Positions 24,875 to 33,823 of a DNA stretch of 61,089 nt are shown piece by piece. The notes under the pieces were generated by a model that had not been told where the DNA came from, searched no databases, and worked only from the letters and a program-made list of their open reading frames with translations. This DNA comes from Chromatiales bacterium. Its GTDB lineage: Bacteria; Pseudomonadota; Gammaproteobacteria; Thiohalospirales; Thiohalospiraceae. Positions within the stretch are counted from its first letter, which is position 1. Each line of letters opens with the position of its first letter. Location of the stretch: the NCBI GenBank assembly GCA_026982395.1, contig JALSHD010000113.1, positions 1 to 61,089 on the forward strand, read 5' to 3'. The translations under genes and the position numbers were made by a program.

Positions 24875-27073
24875 TTATCTCCTTTTGGGAGTGCATGAGA
24901 TATTCCCCAGCTTCCGTTTCTTTCTGTTAATCTTTCGCAGGGCTGATTTTACAGCGCTGCGTATGCTTCTTCCCGACCCTTCATAGATCGGGTTGTTCTT
25001 GTCATCCCAGGTTACCGCAGAAGGTCCAAGGCCGGATTTTTTGTCCTGAACGATATCATCATTCGATACGTACAGGTTCTGGTTTTGTGTGGCTTTGGGT
25101 CCGGGGCGAGTGAGATAGGCAATGGCATGTACATCACTGTATTCATCTCCACACTTGACCTGTTGATTGCTTGCGCGTATCCCGATGTAGTACTTTTTGA
25201 ACCGGGCGCCCGCCGCCTGCAGTACTTTTCTTCCCAGGACCGCATAGCCGGAACAGACCAGCAGGCGGGAACCACTCAATCGAGTGGGGCGGGAGAATAT
25301 GCTGTTCAGAGTCTGTTTGGCCTGTATAACATCGGGATCAGGGGTGTTTCGGTGGATAAAGAATCCGCTTGCAAATTTTCGATAAGCAGTTATTACTTCT
25401 TTATTGGATGAACTTTTCATGCTGCCAAACCATTTAAGAATGCTGATTTTTTCAGGTTTTATTCCCGGATCCGCATTTAATGCCTTGTGGATCTTCTCTC
25501 TAACCCATATCTGCTCTCGAAGCTGATTTTCAAACCTGTCAAACAACTGATAATCAACGGAATCCCCACCAAATATTTTTTCCATGCAGCTGGTGATGGA
25601 CCCCAGTCTGGTGCGGATTGATGTGGATTCTTTAAGTGTAGGGCTTTTTGTGTAGTTTTGTTGGTTAACTGCCAGAAAGTAACGGAGAACGAACTGTATA
25701 TTGCGGGCGCATTCAAGCTGGTGCTTTGGGGTGACGTCTGACATCTGGAACCTGGTTCTGAATTGTTTTATGGCGGAGCGAATTTTCGTGATAATGGAAA
25801 GATCTATTTTTCTGTTTTTTGCGAACCCGGACCTGGCGTTTTCCATTTTCCTGGATAAGGAGTGTAGCTTTTTTATCCAGGAATCCAGCCCACTGATCCC
25901 TTTTGTCTTTGCCGTTTTAAGCAGGGTTATCGCGTTGTCAACAGATTTCTTTGCCTTGATAAAAACAATAACTGCGCTGATCTCATTCTGATACTGTTGC
26001 GCCCGCAGTCTGTTGGTTTTCTTTTTGGTTTCAGTGATCTGCTTGACGGCCTCGGCCAGATTGTTCATTGCTTGTTTGGTTTTCTCTGTTCCCTCCTTGA
26101 GATCCGGGATTGCGCTGTCAAGATAGGTTATCACGTTGGATATATCCGACAGGTGGTTGGCGCTGAGTTTTTTTGCCCAGTGTGGCTCTGCCCGGGTTAC
26201 CCCGGTTTCTTTTTTAGCCGCTTTAAGGGCAGCGTCATTTACCTGTTTCAGGCGAGCTGCCTGCTGCTGTTTTGTTCCCTTGCGCTGTACCAGGCTGCTG
26301 TTGGGTATCCCGCGTTGCTGAATGACATGTGTCAGCTCATGGCACAGAAGTTTTTTTCCGGAGGTGGTATGAGGGGTGTATCTGTTGGAGCCAAAGTAGA
26401 TGTTGTTTTTATAGGTAAATGCCTCGGCGCCGAGCTCTCGGCTCATTCTGGTTGCGTTGTCATCAGTGTGAACTCTTACCCTGCTGAAATCGGCTCTGAA
26501 ATTTTTCTCCAAATCGGTCCGAATCCGGTTCGGCAACGGCTGGCCGCCGGAATTTCTGTGGTATAGCCGGTTGTAGATATCGCTCTCTTGAGGTTCTTTG
26601 TAATACGCTCTTTCTTCCGGTATTGATTGGTCTTCCTTTTCCCTAGCCTCGATTCGTTTCTGAGTACCACTGGTTATTGGAGTTACCAGAGGTCTGGAAT
26701 GTGCGCCGTATTTTTTCTCCGCAAACCGGACCTCTCCCGGTTGAACAGATTGATCCGGTGTGTTTACTATCTTCTCGGCAATGTGGTTTGCCTCCTGTTC
26801 ATATTTGTCGCCAGGGCGGTTAATGCAGAGTTCGGTTTGCACCGGCAGGTGGCGGTTTGCCAACACAGGAATTTTGCTGAGGTCAAAATCCGGGTGTGAT
26901 TTTTCCCCGGGGAGCTTGGGTTTGGCCCTCTTCGCATGAGGTAACGTCTGAGGCTTGTACGCCAGAAAATTGATGTGGTCCCTGTTTTTGAGTTTATGCT
27001 GTAACCTGTTCACCGACGAGGATGATACTGAATCGGAGCGGTTTTGATTTCTGGTTATTGATCTCTGGCTCAT
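24875..27073 (-). CDS. DUF4157 eCIS cargo protein with papain/transglutaminase-like C-terminus
   Basis: 732 residues. A disordered Ser/Lys-rich N-terminus is followed by a DUF4157 domain (~60-260) with the typical GDKYEQEANHIAEKI segment, DFSRVRVHTD and the zinc-protease-like HELTH motif (245-249). Residues ~265-450 are Lys/Glu-rich helices. The C-terminal ~130 residues carry Cys607 in LLVCSGYAVLGRK, His649 in DVHAIAYL and N/D671-673 in LYVSNDD, the order and spacing expected of a Cys/His/Asp triad in papain- or transglutaminase-fold enzymes. DUF4157 proteins are a known cargo class of extracellular contractile injection systems. Lower G+C than the structural genes. AAGGA ribosome site; last gene of the cluster. 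Confidence 0.8.
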   Translation of the reverse strand: MSQRSITRNQNRSDSVSSSSVNRLQHKLKNRDHINFLAYKPQTLPHAKRAKPKLPGEKSHPDFDLSKIPVLANRHLPVQTELCINRPGDKYEQEANHIAEKIVNTPDQSVQPGEVRFAEKKYGAHSRPLVTPITSGTQKRIEAREKEDQSIPEERAYYKEPQESDIYNRLYHRNSGGQPLPNRIRTDLEKNFRADFSRVRVHTDDNATRMSRELGAEAFTYKNNIYFGSNRYTPHTTSGKKLLCHELTHVIQQRGIPNSSLVQRKGTKQQQAARLKQVNDAALKAAKKETGVTRAEPHWAKKLSANHLSDISNVITYLDSAIPDLKEGTEKTKQAMNNLAEAVKQITETKKKTNRLRAQQYQNEISAVIVFIKAKKSVDNAITLLKTAKTKGISGLDSWIKKLHSLSRKMENARSGFAKNRKIDLSIITKIRSAIKQFRTRFQMSDVTPKHQLECARNIQFVLRYFLAVNQQNYTKSPTLKESTSIRTRLGSITSCMEKIFGGDSVDYQLFDRFENQLREQIWVREKIHKALNADPGIKPEKISILKWFGSMKSSSNKEVITAYRKFASGFFIHRNTPDPDVIQAKQTLNSIFSRPTRLSGSRLLVCSGYAVLGRKVLQAAGARFKKYYIGIRASNQQVKCGDEYSDVHAIAYLTRPGPKATQNQNLYVSNDDIVQDKKSGLGPSAVTWDDKNNPIYEGSGRSIRSAVKSALRKINRKKRKLGNISCTPKRR

Positions 27074-27096
27074 CGGCCTTTTTCCTTAAACGGCAT

Positions 27097-28467
27097 TTAC
27101 TCCCAGAGTTTTTTGAATTTTCTGCGGTAGTCAATGATGTTGCCGCTGTCCGGATCAAGCAGTGCCAGCGGCGCGTAGCGATCGCCGGCATCGAGGGCGT
27201 GCTGTGCGGAGGGTTGGCCGTTTTCCTGCGGCCATTCCACGTCGCCGGTGATGTTGCGCGCAGGGATCCACCACCAGGATCCGGTCTGGTACCAGGAAGG
27301 TTCATTCTCCTGGTTCTCTCCGCTGGTGAACTGGATCTGGATGCTATCTTCCAGCTCGATCCACTCTCCTTCGGTTACCGGGATGGCGCCTTGATGCTGT
27401 TTTTGCCCGGCATGATCCCAGCGGCGTAGAAGCGGGTGTCTCGATAGTCCAAGCGGGTAATGCGGTCTGTCGGAGAGGGTGACCTCCCGCCGGTCGGGGT
27501 CGATCTCCACTACCTTGAACAGCCGTTCGGCTCTGCGTTGAAGCTCGTAGTGGTCGTCCACGATCTCCACCCACTCTCCCACCTTGAGTCCGAAACGGTC
27601 GTCCCGGCCGAGATGCTCCAGCGTTACCTTCTCTTCGTTCAGTTTGACAATGGGGAATACCACCGAGCCGTTCTCCCGCGACCATTTGAATGTGGCGCAG
27701 GGGTAGTCCGGGGCGGGCTCATTTACACCGCATGCCGTTCCGGCCCGGTGTATCTCTACCCGGTAGAGCTGGTTTTCGGCGCCACGGTATCTGTTCTGCG
27801 GGGATGTGATGCAGGGCTGATCCTGTTTGGGTGGTTTCAGGGCCCGGGCCTTGAGTCTTCCTGTTATTTTCCTGTAGGTACCATTTGCGAAGATGTGATG
27901 TTCTGCCAGAATCCTTGCAAACTCCTCATAGTTGGTTTTCAGGTTGGGGACAGCAGTCACAGCACTGCGTATCTCCACGGCCTTCACCTGCCACACGGTT
28001 TGCAGCCGGGTGGTGGTGTCGGGGCCGCCCAGCGCCACTTCGCGGATCTGGTCGTCTTCAAGGCTGGTGATGTGGCGCCACCAGAGATGGAGATAGATCA
28101 GATACTTTTTTCCGCTCTCTATCGCTGGACTGTCTGGAAAGGGCCAGGCCTCCTGCCCTGTGTAGGTGATGGGGTTTCTGTTTCTGCACACTTCTCCCTG
28201 CACGTAGTAGTGACCCCTGCCGATATTGAAATTGGATTCGGTGGTAGTACCGCCGCCGCTCTCTGCCGGGGTTATTTCAAATCCAAAATCGTTGCGCGGG
28301 CCGCCATGCTCCCCGATCAGATCCCTGGCCAGATTCTGCAGGCCGAACCAGTGAAGCAGTGCCTGCTCGTTCCAGTCCGAATCCAGTTGTACTCTTCCCT
28401 GTTGTGTCAAAAGCAGGGAGTAGCTTTTCCGATCGTCATAGATGAACCGTGAAAAATCGCCTTTCAT
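27097..28467 (-). CDS. eCIS-associated DUF6519-type structural protein
   Basis: 456 residues; start preceded by TAGGAG. It opens with KGDFSRFIYDDRKSYSLLLTQQGRV followed by DSDWNEQ, the signature of DUF6519 proteins, which accompany phage-tail-like baseplate genes. No signal peptide. The middle is beta-rich (YRVEIHRAG, FKWSRENGSVVFPI), compatible with a baseplate-peripheral or fibre-attachment protein. It sits between the tail-I-like gene (9-bp gap) and the last cargo gene. The exact position in the particle is not known. Confidence 0.8.
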   Translation of the reverse strand: MKGDFSRFIYDDRKSYSLLLTQQGRVQLDSDWNEQALLHWFGLQNLARDLIGEHGGPRNDFGFEITPAESGGGTTTESNFNIGRGHYYVQGEVCRNRNPITYTGQEAWPFPDSPAIESGKKYLIYLHLWWRHITSLEDDQIREVALGGPDTTTRLQTVWQVKAVEIRSAVTAVPNLKTNYEEFARILAEHHIFANGTYRKITGRLKARALKPPKQDQPCITSPQNRYRGAENQLYRVEIHRAGTACGVNEPAPDYPCATFKWSRENGSVVFPIVKLNEEKVTLEHLGRDDRFGLKVGEWVEIVDDHYELQRRAERLFKVVEIDPDRREVTLSDRPHYPLGLSRHPLLRRWDHAGQKQHQGAIPVTEGEWIELEDSIQIQFTSGENQENEPSWYQTGSWWWIPARNITGDVEWPQENGQPSAQHALDAGDRYAPLALLDPDSGNIIDYRRKFKKLWE

Positions 28468-28476
28468 GATAATCTC

Positions 28477-30777
28477 CTAGCTGGCGTGGATAACGCCGGC
28501 ATCTGTTCCGGATGGTATGAACTCTTCCAGTCGTGCATTCAGGTTTGCGTCCCGCTGGGGCTGGAACAGGTGGTGAAATACACCCATCTCCGACTCGTCA
28601 TCAGCGCCGCGCTTGATCTCGTCGGCGCATGACTCCGCCAGCTGGTAGTAACGCGGGTTGCCGTAACGGATGCTGTTGAAGCGGGGCCGGATGCGCAGCC
28701 GTTCCGCCTGTATGGCTGTTTCAATGTCGCTGTTGATTTCGGTGTCGGACAGCCCCTGCTCCTCTCCCGTTTTGCGGATCGCCTCTGCAATCTGTTTTTC
28801 TGCCAGATCGGGTTGGCAGTGGTAGCGGCGCGGGGTGCGTGATTCGGGGGTCACGTAGCAGAAACGCAGACATCCCAGCTGGCGTCTGGCCACAAAGATG
28901 CGGCCGTTGAAGATGCAGTTTTCACCCAGCTCGATGGCGTGTGCCTGCAGCTGTCCAAACACCGTGCTGCGCAGAATATTCAGTGTGGCATGGGCGACCG
29001 GGCAGCCCGGCATCCCCAACGCCTCCAGCTCGGGATCGGTTGCATCCAGAATGGTGTCGCTGATGCAGATCCGGACCGGATCCAGGCGAACCTCTCCGCC
29101 GGGTCTCCGGCAGCGCGGCGGGATGATGTTTTCGTTGCCGTTCCCGGGGTCATCCGGTTCATCCGGCTGGGGGGGATTTTCCCCTTCCGGAGTGGTCACC
29201 GCCGGGTCCACCTGGATGGGACCGATGATGGCGTGATCTATTGTTACGCAGATATTCGGGGCGCTGATCTCCAGGCTCGGTTCGGTGGAACGCTGCGGTT
29301 CGCAATCATCGTTCAGCGTCCACCCGGGAACCAGGGTGGAGTGGCGGATGGTTGCCTCGGCCAGGTCCCCGCCCAGCTGCAGGCCGCGGCCGGTGACAAG
29401 GATGCCGTCGAGGGTGAAGCGGCTGCCGCTGTCACCGTTGATGACCATGGAGTCGGGCCGGTCGGTCTGCCAGTCCAGCAGGCGGATCACCGGACGTCTG
29501 CGATTAGCGGCGCGCAGCTGCAGACTCCGCTGGCCGTTTCTCAGTTCGATGCTGATCGGCTCCACATAGACACCGCTGTCCCGGATCTCGATAACCGCAT
29601 CGGTGCTGGCCTCCTGCTGCCACTGCTGCAGTGCCGCATTGATGGTCTCGAACGGTTCATCCCTGCCCACCGGGTAGAGGGTGGCCTGTTCCGGTTGCGA
29701 GATCTCCCGTGCATATTCACCGCCACCAATCGCCGCGCTGAAGCCGTAGTGATAGCTGACCCACACGCCACTTTTGGGCCAGTAGCGGGAGGGGAAGGCG
29801 ATGCGTCCCAGTACCGGATCGACGGCCACTTTTCCCCGGCGGGGAACATACTCCCAGCCGCTCAGATCGGCGGGAACGATCTGCTCTGCGGGGATCGGCC
29901 GGCGTTCGATTCTTTTCCCCTTCTTGACGCCCATCCAGATCTGCAGGCTCCGGTTATCGCCGTAGAGGCGCTCCTTCTGCTCCAGAAACAGACGCCGTGT
30001 CACGGGAACCGGCAGGTTGAACTCATCGGCAATGTGGGTGGGATCACTCTCCGGTTCCGGCTGCATGTAGAGCGGTGTGTCGTTGCCGAGGATGCTGAAG
30101 GTAAAGCAGTGGGGGCCGGCGGCCTCCTGACAGTAGGCCGGGGTCCGGGTGACGGAGAACGACTTCAGCCGCCAGACAAAAAGCCCCACCGATGGAATGT
30201 TGTAGCGGCCCCTGCTGTGACGGGAGTTGATGCGGCGCACGTCGATGGTGTGGGCAAGGGGATCGAACGGCGTGTCGATCCGATCCAGTGCGGTGTTGTT
30301 GCGCAGATCCACCGTCCGGCCCCGATCCGGATGCAGATGGTTCATGGCCTGGGTCCAGCCGAGCAGGGGGTAGTACTCCACCGCCCGCGCCGGCCAGCCG
30401 GCCACATCGTTGGCCAGCAGCTCCAGCAGGGCCAGCGTTCCCTTGCGCCGCCGGTAACGGATGGTGTTGGCCACCTCCCGGCGCGGGATCAGGATTCTGT
30501 TGCGCAGCCGTCCCTGGGGAGTGGTGGCCGGTGAGGGCTCGCCCGCTTCGTGAACCGGTTGATAACCGATCAGATCGCCGATGTAGGGCACCACCCAATC
30601 CTCGCAGGTTTCGATAAACCAGTTGTCGTAGAGCTGATCGATATCCTGTTCGACCAGGTTGACCTGTTCGGAGATGACCCGCAGCAAGGCCTTCAACGGT
30701 TCGCCCTGTTCAGCGTCCCGCATGCGGTAGAAGGTGGGCAGCAACTGGTAGAGGCGATCTTGTTTCAGCTCGTTCAT
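28477..30777 (-). CDS. phage tail protein I-like eCIS baseplate/fibre protein
   Basis: 766 residues. The N-terminal ~140 residues (RLYQLLPTFYRMRDAEQGEPL, then DNWFIETCEDWVVPYIGDLIGY) match the tail-protein-I type domain found in eCIS, which links baseplate and fibres. The rest is long and beta-rich, with a right-handed-helix feel (many short V/I-rich repeats around 390-600) and a P/D/E-rich linker (EGENPPQPDEPDDPGN). The C-terminal ~130 residues are charged and helical. Its large size compared with phage gpI suggests extra receptor-facing domains. Immediately follows the second baseplate gene in the transcript. Confidence 0.82.
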   Translation of the reverse strand: MNELKQDRLYQLLPTFYRMRDAEQGEPLKALLRVISEQVNLVEQDIDQLYDNWFIETCEDWVVPYIGDLIGYQPVHEAGEPSPATTPQGRLRNRILIPRREVANTIRYRRRKGTLALLELLANDVAGWPARAVEYYPLLGWTQAMNHLHPDRGRTVDLRNNTALDRIDTPFDPLAHTIDVRRINSRHSRGRYNIPSVGLFVWRLKSFSVTRTPAYCQEAAGPHCFTFSILGNDTPLYMQPEPESDPTHIADEFNLPVPVTRRLFLEQKERLYGDNRSLQIWMGVKKGKRIERRPIPAEQIVPADLSGWEYVPRRGKVAVDPVLGRIAFPSRYWPKSGVWVSYHYGFSAAIGGGEYAREISQPEQATLYPVGRDEPFETINAALQQWQQEASTDAVIEIRDSGVYVEPISIELRNGQRSLQLRAANRRRPVIRLLDWQTDRPDSMVINGDSGSRFTLDGILVTGRGLQLGGDLAEATIRHSTLVPGWTLNDDCEPQRSTEPSLEISAPNICVTIDHAIIGPIQVDPAVTTPEGENPPQPDEPDDPGNGNENIIPPRCRRPGGEVRLDPVRICISDTILDATDPELEALGMPGCPVAHATLNILRSTVFGQLQAHAIELGENCIFNGRIFVARRQLGCLRFCYVTPESRTPRRYHCQPDLAEKQIAEAIRKTGEEQGLSDTEINSDIETAIQAERLRIRPRFNSIRYGNPRYYQLAESCADEIKRGADDESEMGVFHHLFQPQRDANLNARLEEFIPSGTDAGVIHAS

Positions 30778-30784
30778 GACATTC

Positions 30785-33700
30785 TCACTTGCTCTGATTC
30801 AGAATCAATGTATCGGGCACATCGGGGCTGAGGAAAGCGAGCTGGGCGGGGCGTATCGTGCCTCCTTCCCGCTCGGCCGGATTGACGGACAACCGCTGGT
30901 TGACCCTCCCTTGTGTGCCGATAAATCCATATCTTTTGCAGGCTGCATACTCGGCGCATGCGGGATCTCCCGTCTCGTATCTGCAGTAATCGTCCATGTT
31001 ATCGTGGCCCCATTCGGTGCTTGCGCAGTTGACCAGCCGGGAGATCTCCTCGGGGGTCATCCATCGCCGTTCACCCCCCTCCGGTGTGATTTTTTCCGGG
31101 ATGCCACCGAGGGTATCCACATCCACACAGGCAACGCCGGGGACCGCCTGCATCACGCTGATCACCTCGCTCAACAGAACATCCTGCCCCAGTTCGCGCT
31201 GCTCGAAGCCGAACGAATCCAGCAGGGCGGCGCGCAGGCGGGCTGCCACCGGCTCCCACCGGTAATCGGGCTGAAGCTGCACGTTGGCGCTGATGACGAT
31301 GAACATCAGCTCCCGCACGGCAAGCTGAACCGGCTGGAAGGGATCGCCAAAATCGCGCAGCGCCTGGTGCAGATTGATGAACAGATCCGAGCTTTCGTCG
31401 ATGGGGATGTCATCGGCCCCGGCGATGGTGACATGCACCAGTTGCTGGCGGCCGTTACTGATCTCCACCGCGCTGGCCTTGCCGATGCCAGCGTAGAGGC
31501 GGGTGAAATCCTGGTAGTCCCGCACCGATACCAGACGGTCCAGCGCCATCACCGCCAGCGGAGCGCTCTTGCGTGCCTGATCGCGGCTCTCCCGATCAGC
31601 GCCGCCGGAGGCGCGCAGCGGATTGATCACCTCCTTTACTCCCAGGGGTTTGGTCGCCAGCATGGCGATCTGTTCCGCCCGGACGTTACCCGGCTTGCCA
31701 ATCCCGTTGCGATATTCGGCGCGGATATTTTCAGTGCCGGTGGGCAGTCGCGCACCCTGTTTCCCGTTGCCGAAGATGACCGTGGTTTTCGCCTCATCGT
31801 CGGTTCTGGTAACGAACTTCCGGTCACTCTCTTGCAGCCCGGCCAGGGAGTCGGCTTCATGCCACTGGAGATCGTTGACATGGATCTTCAGCGTGCTCTC
31901 CACCCCGGAGGGGTTGGCTGCCGCAACATGGGTGAGCGGGAACTGTTTGAGCTGAAACGACTGCAGCGCCTTGCTGCCGTCACCACTACCCAGCACTTCG
32001 TTGCGCGTCTCACCGTGGGTGGCCTTGACCACGTTGCCGTGGATGGTGACGGTGTCACGCTTGAAGCAGTAGGAGAGTTTTTCTGCGAACCGGATGAAGG
32101 TGTGCCGTTTTTCGCCGGGACGGGGTTCTTCGGGATAGCCGGGAGCTGCGGTCTCTTTCTGCACATCCTGAGTCACCGCCGACACCATCGCCAGTTCACT
32201 GAACCGGACGCCGCTGGTGCCGGGGAGATCGCGTTCGCCGGAGATGATCACCCAGCGGCCGGACTCCAGACCGTCGTAGAAACCGTCCAGCTCCACCGTG
32301 CTGCCAACCCTGTCTGTGGCGGTGTTGTTGTCCGGGCAGTAACCGATGGGATCATCGATGGGCTCTTCGGCCAGTTCCAGAACTTCCGGCTGGGTGTAGA
32401 CTTTGGTGGTACGAAGCAACGAGATGTCGCCTCCCGGTTTCCACCACGCTTCGTTCAAGGTGATTTTGGTGGTTTCCCCGCTGATTCCGTAGGCGCTTCT
32501 TGAGATGAGTTCAACATCGTTGATTTGGTAGACATTCTCACTTGTTGCGGAAGTTGTCTCTTTTTTGACGACCAGATAACTGTCCCTGACGATCTGCTCA
32601 TATCTCCCGGCCAAATAGAGCACCTTTGGTGATTCACCATCCGGTTTCCACTCCGGCCAGGGTTGTGGTTTCAGGTTGCCGGCGTTTGGATTGGAAACGG
32701 GAAACTCTGCGCCTGAAGGGATATATGTGGAGGGTTCATACTGAGGTTCACGGGGTGCGTTGTGCCCAAACAGAGAGGCCTTGACCCGTAGTGCGTAAAC
32801 CTTGATGTCGCTATCCGCTGCCAGTTTCACGTTGGCAAATGCGGTGGACAGCGTGCCGCGTAACAGCGGTGACAAGCTGCTCAACGTCCGGTAACCCGCG
32901 TCACTTTTCTCCCTGAACTGGACGCCGAGATTCCGTTTCAGCCGCCAGCTGTTGACCGGCTGCAGAGAGGGGGCGCGGGTAAGTGATTTCACCAATCGCA
33001 CATCCAGCGGTTCATCGGATACGGATGTGGCGCTGGTGATTTGACCCCCTGCGTTCCCGTTCCGCGGTTGCAGGGCGACCCGTGTGCGATCTGTCCGGGC
33101 ATCGGGTTCAACCTCCTTTACGCGGTAGAAACCGGGTGTGGGTGCTCCGGTATCGATCAGCAGGGGATCGTTGGGTTTCAGGTTGGTGTTGATCCCTTTC
33201 AGATAGATTCGGGAGTGGTTTGCGCTTTCGAAAGAGTGCGCTGTCTGCGGCCGTGACATCCTCGGTTTGAGATTGTTCCATTCTGCCCGCGCCTTGAGAT
33301 CCTCGCTGGTCTCGAACGACTGGGGCAGCTCATCCGGCCCCGGTATGCTTTGTGCCCGGCTTCCAGCGGGGATGATTGTCTCTTCCCCGATGTTTTCATC
33401 GATGGTGTAGGCCAGGAAGACGCTCGACGAAACCCCCGGCCGGAGTTTGTAGCCGACCAGCCGCGCCAGCTCGAGAATCGAACGGCGTTCGGTGGCGGTG
33501 CGCAGGTAGCCTTCGTTGGCGATGCGCTCCTGATAGAAGGTCAGCACATCGGCGACGGTTGCCCAGCCATCCAGCAGGGCCAGGGAAGGATCATCATCGT
33601 CCCGGGTGGTCAGGCCCGCCAGTTGCGGAAAGTCGCTGCTCGACAGGCGTGCCTTCATGGTCTCCAGAAAGCTGGCATGGGTGCCGATGCGGTATCTGAT

Positions 33701-33823
33701 CCGGGGCAGGCCAGGGCGGTTGGCGGTGGTGGCCGGCGTCAATGGCTGCACACCTTCACAACAGCCACAGGCCCGGTCGTCCACCGGTCGGGGATGGCAA
33801 CAGTCGTGGCAATCGGTTTTCAT
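30785..33823 (-). CDS. putative baseplate assembly protein (gpJ-like, second copy)
   Basis: 1012 residues. The N-terminus is Cys/His-rich (CHDCCH, then CGCCEG) and leads into NRPGLPRIRYRIGTHASF and DGWATVADVLTFYQERIANE, typical of the eCIS 'putative baseplate assembly protein' family. The C-terminal third has baseplate-J features (FGNGKQGARLPTGTENIRAEYR, then SVRDYQDFTRLYAGIGKA). It corresponds to the larger wedge protein (Afp12-like role). ATGA overlap with the preceding baseplate gene. The extra CHDCCH could bind a metal but may be family-typical. Confidence 0.87.
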   Translation of the reverse strand: MKTDCHDCCHPRPVDDRACGCCEGVQPLTPATTANRPGLPRIRYRIGTHASFLETMKARLSSSDFPQLAGLTTRDDDDPSLALLDGWATVADVLTFYQERIANEGYLRTATERRSILELARLVGYKLRPGVSSSVFLAYTIDENIGEETIIPAGSRAQSIPGPDELPQSFETSEDLKARAEWNNLKPRMSRPQTAHSFESANHSRIYLKGINTNLKPNDPLLIDTGAPTPGFYRVKEVEPDARTDRTRVALQPRNGNAGGQITSATSVSDEPLDVRLVKSLTRAPSLQPVNSWRLKRNLGVQFREKSDAGYRTLSSLSPLLRGTLSTAFANVKLAADSDIKVYALRVKASLFGHNAPREPQYEPSTYIPSGAEFPVSNPNAGNLKPQPWPEWKPDGESPKVLYLAGRYEQIVRDSYLVVKKETTSATSENVYQINDVELISRSAYGISGETTKITLNEAWWKPGGDISLLRTTKVYTQPEVLELAEEPIDDPIGYCPDNNTATDRVGSTVELDGFYDGLESGRWVIISGERDLPGTSGVRFSELAMVSAVTQDVQKETAAPGYPEEPRPGEKRHTFIRFAEKLSYCFKRDTVTIHGNVVKATHGETRNEVLGSGDGSKALQSFQLKQFPLTHVAAANPSGVESTLKIHVNDLQWHEADSLAGLQESDRKFVTRTDDEAKTTVIFGNGKQGARLPTGTENIRAEYRNGIGKPGNVRAEQIAMLATKPLGVKEVINPLRASGGADRESRDQARKSAPLAVMALDRLVSVRDYQDFTRLYAGIGKASAVEISNGRQQLVHVTIAGADDIPIDESSDLFINLHQALRDFGDPFQPVQLAVRELMFIVISANVQLQPDYRWEPVAARLRAALLDSFGFEQRELGQDVLLSEVISVMQAVPGVACVDVDTLGGIPEKITPEGGERRWMTPEEISRLVNCASTEWGHDNMDDYCRYETGDPACAEYAACKRYGFIGTQGRVNQRLSVNPAEREGGTIRPAQLAFLSPDVPDTLILNQSK

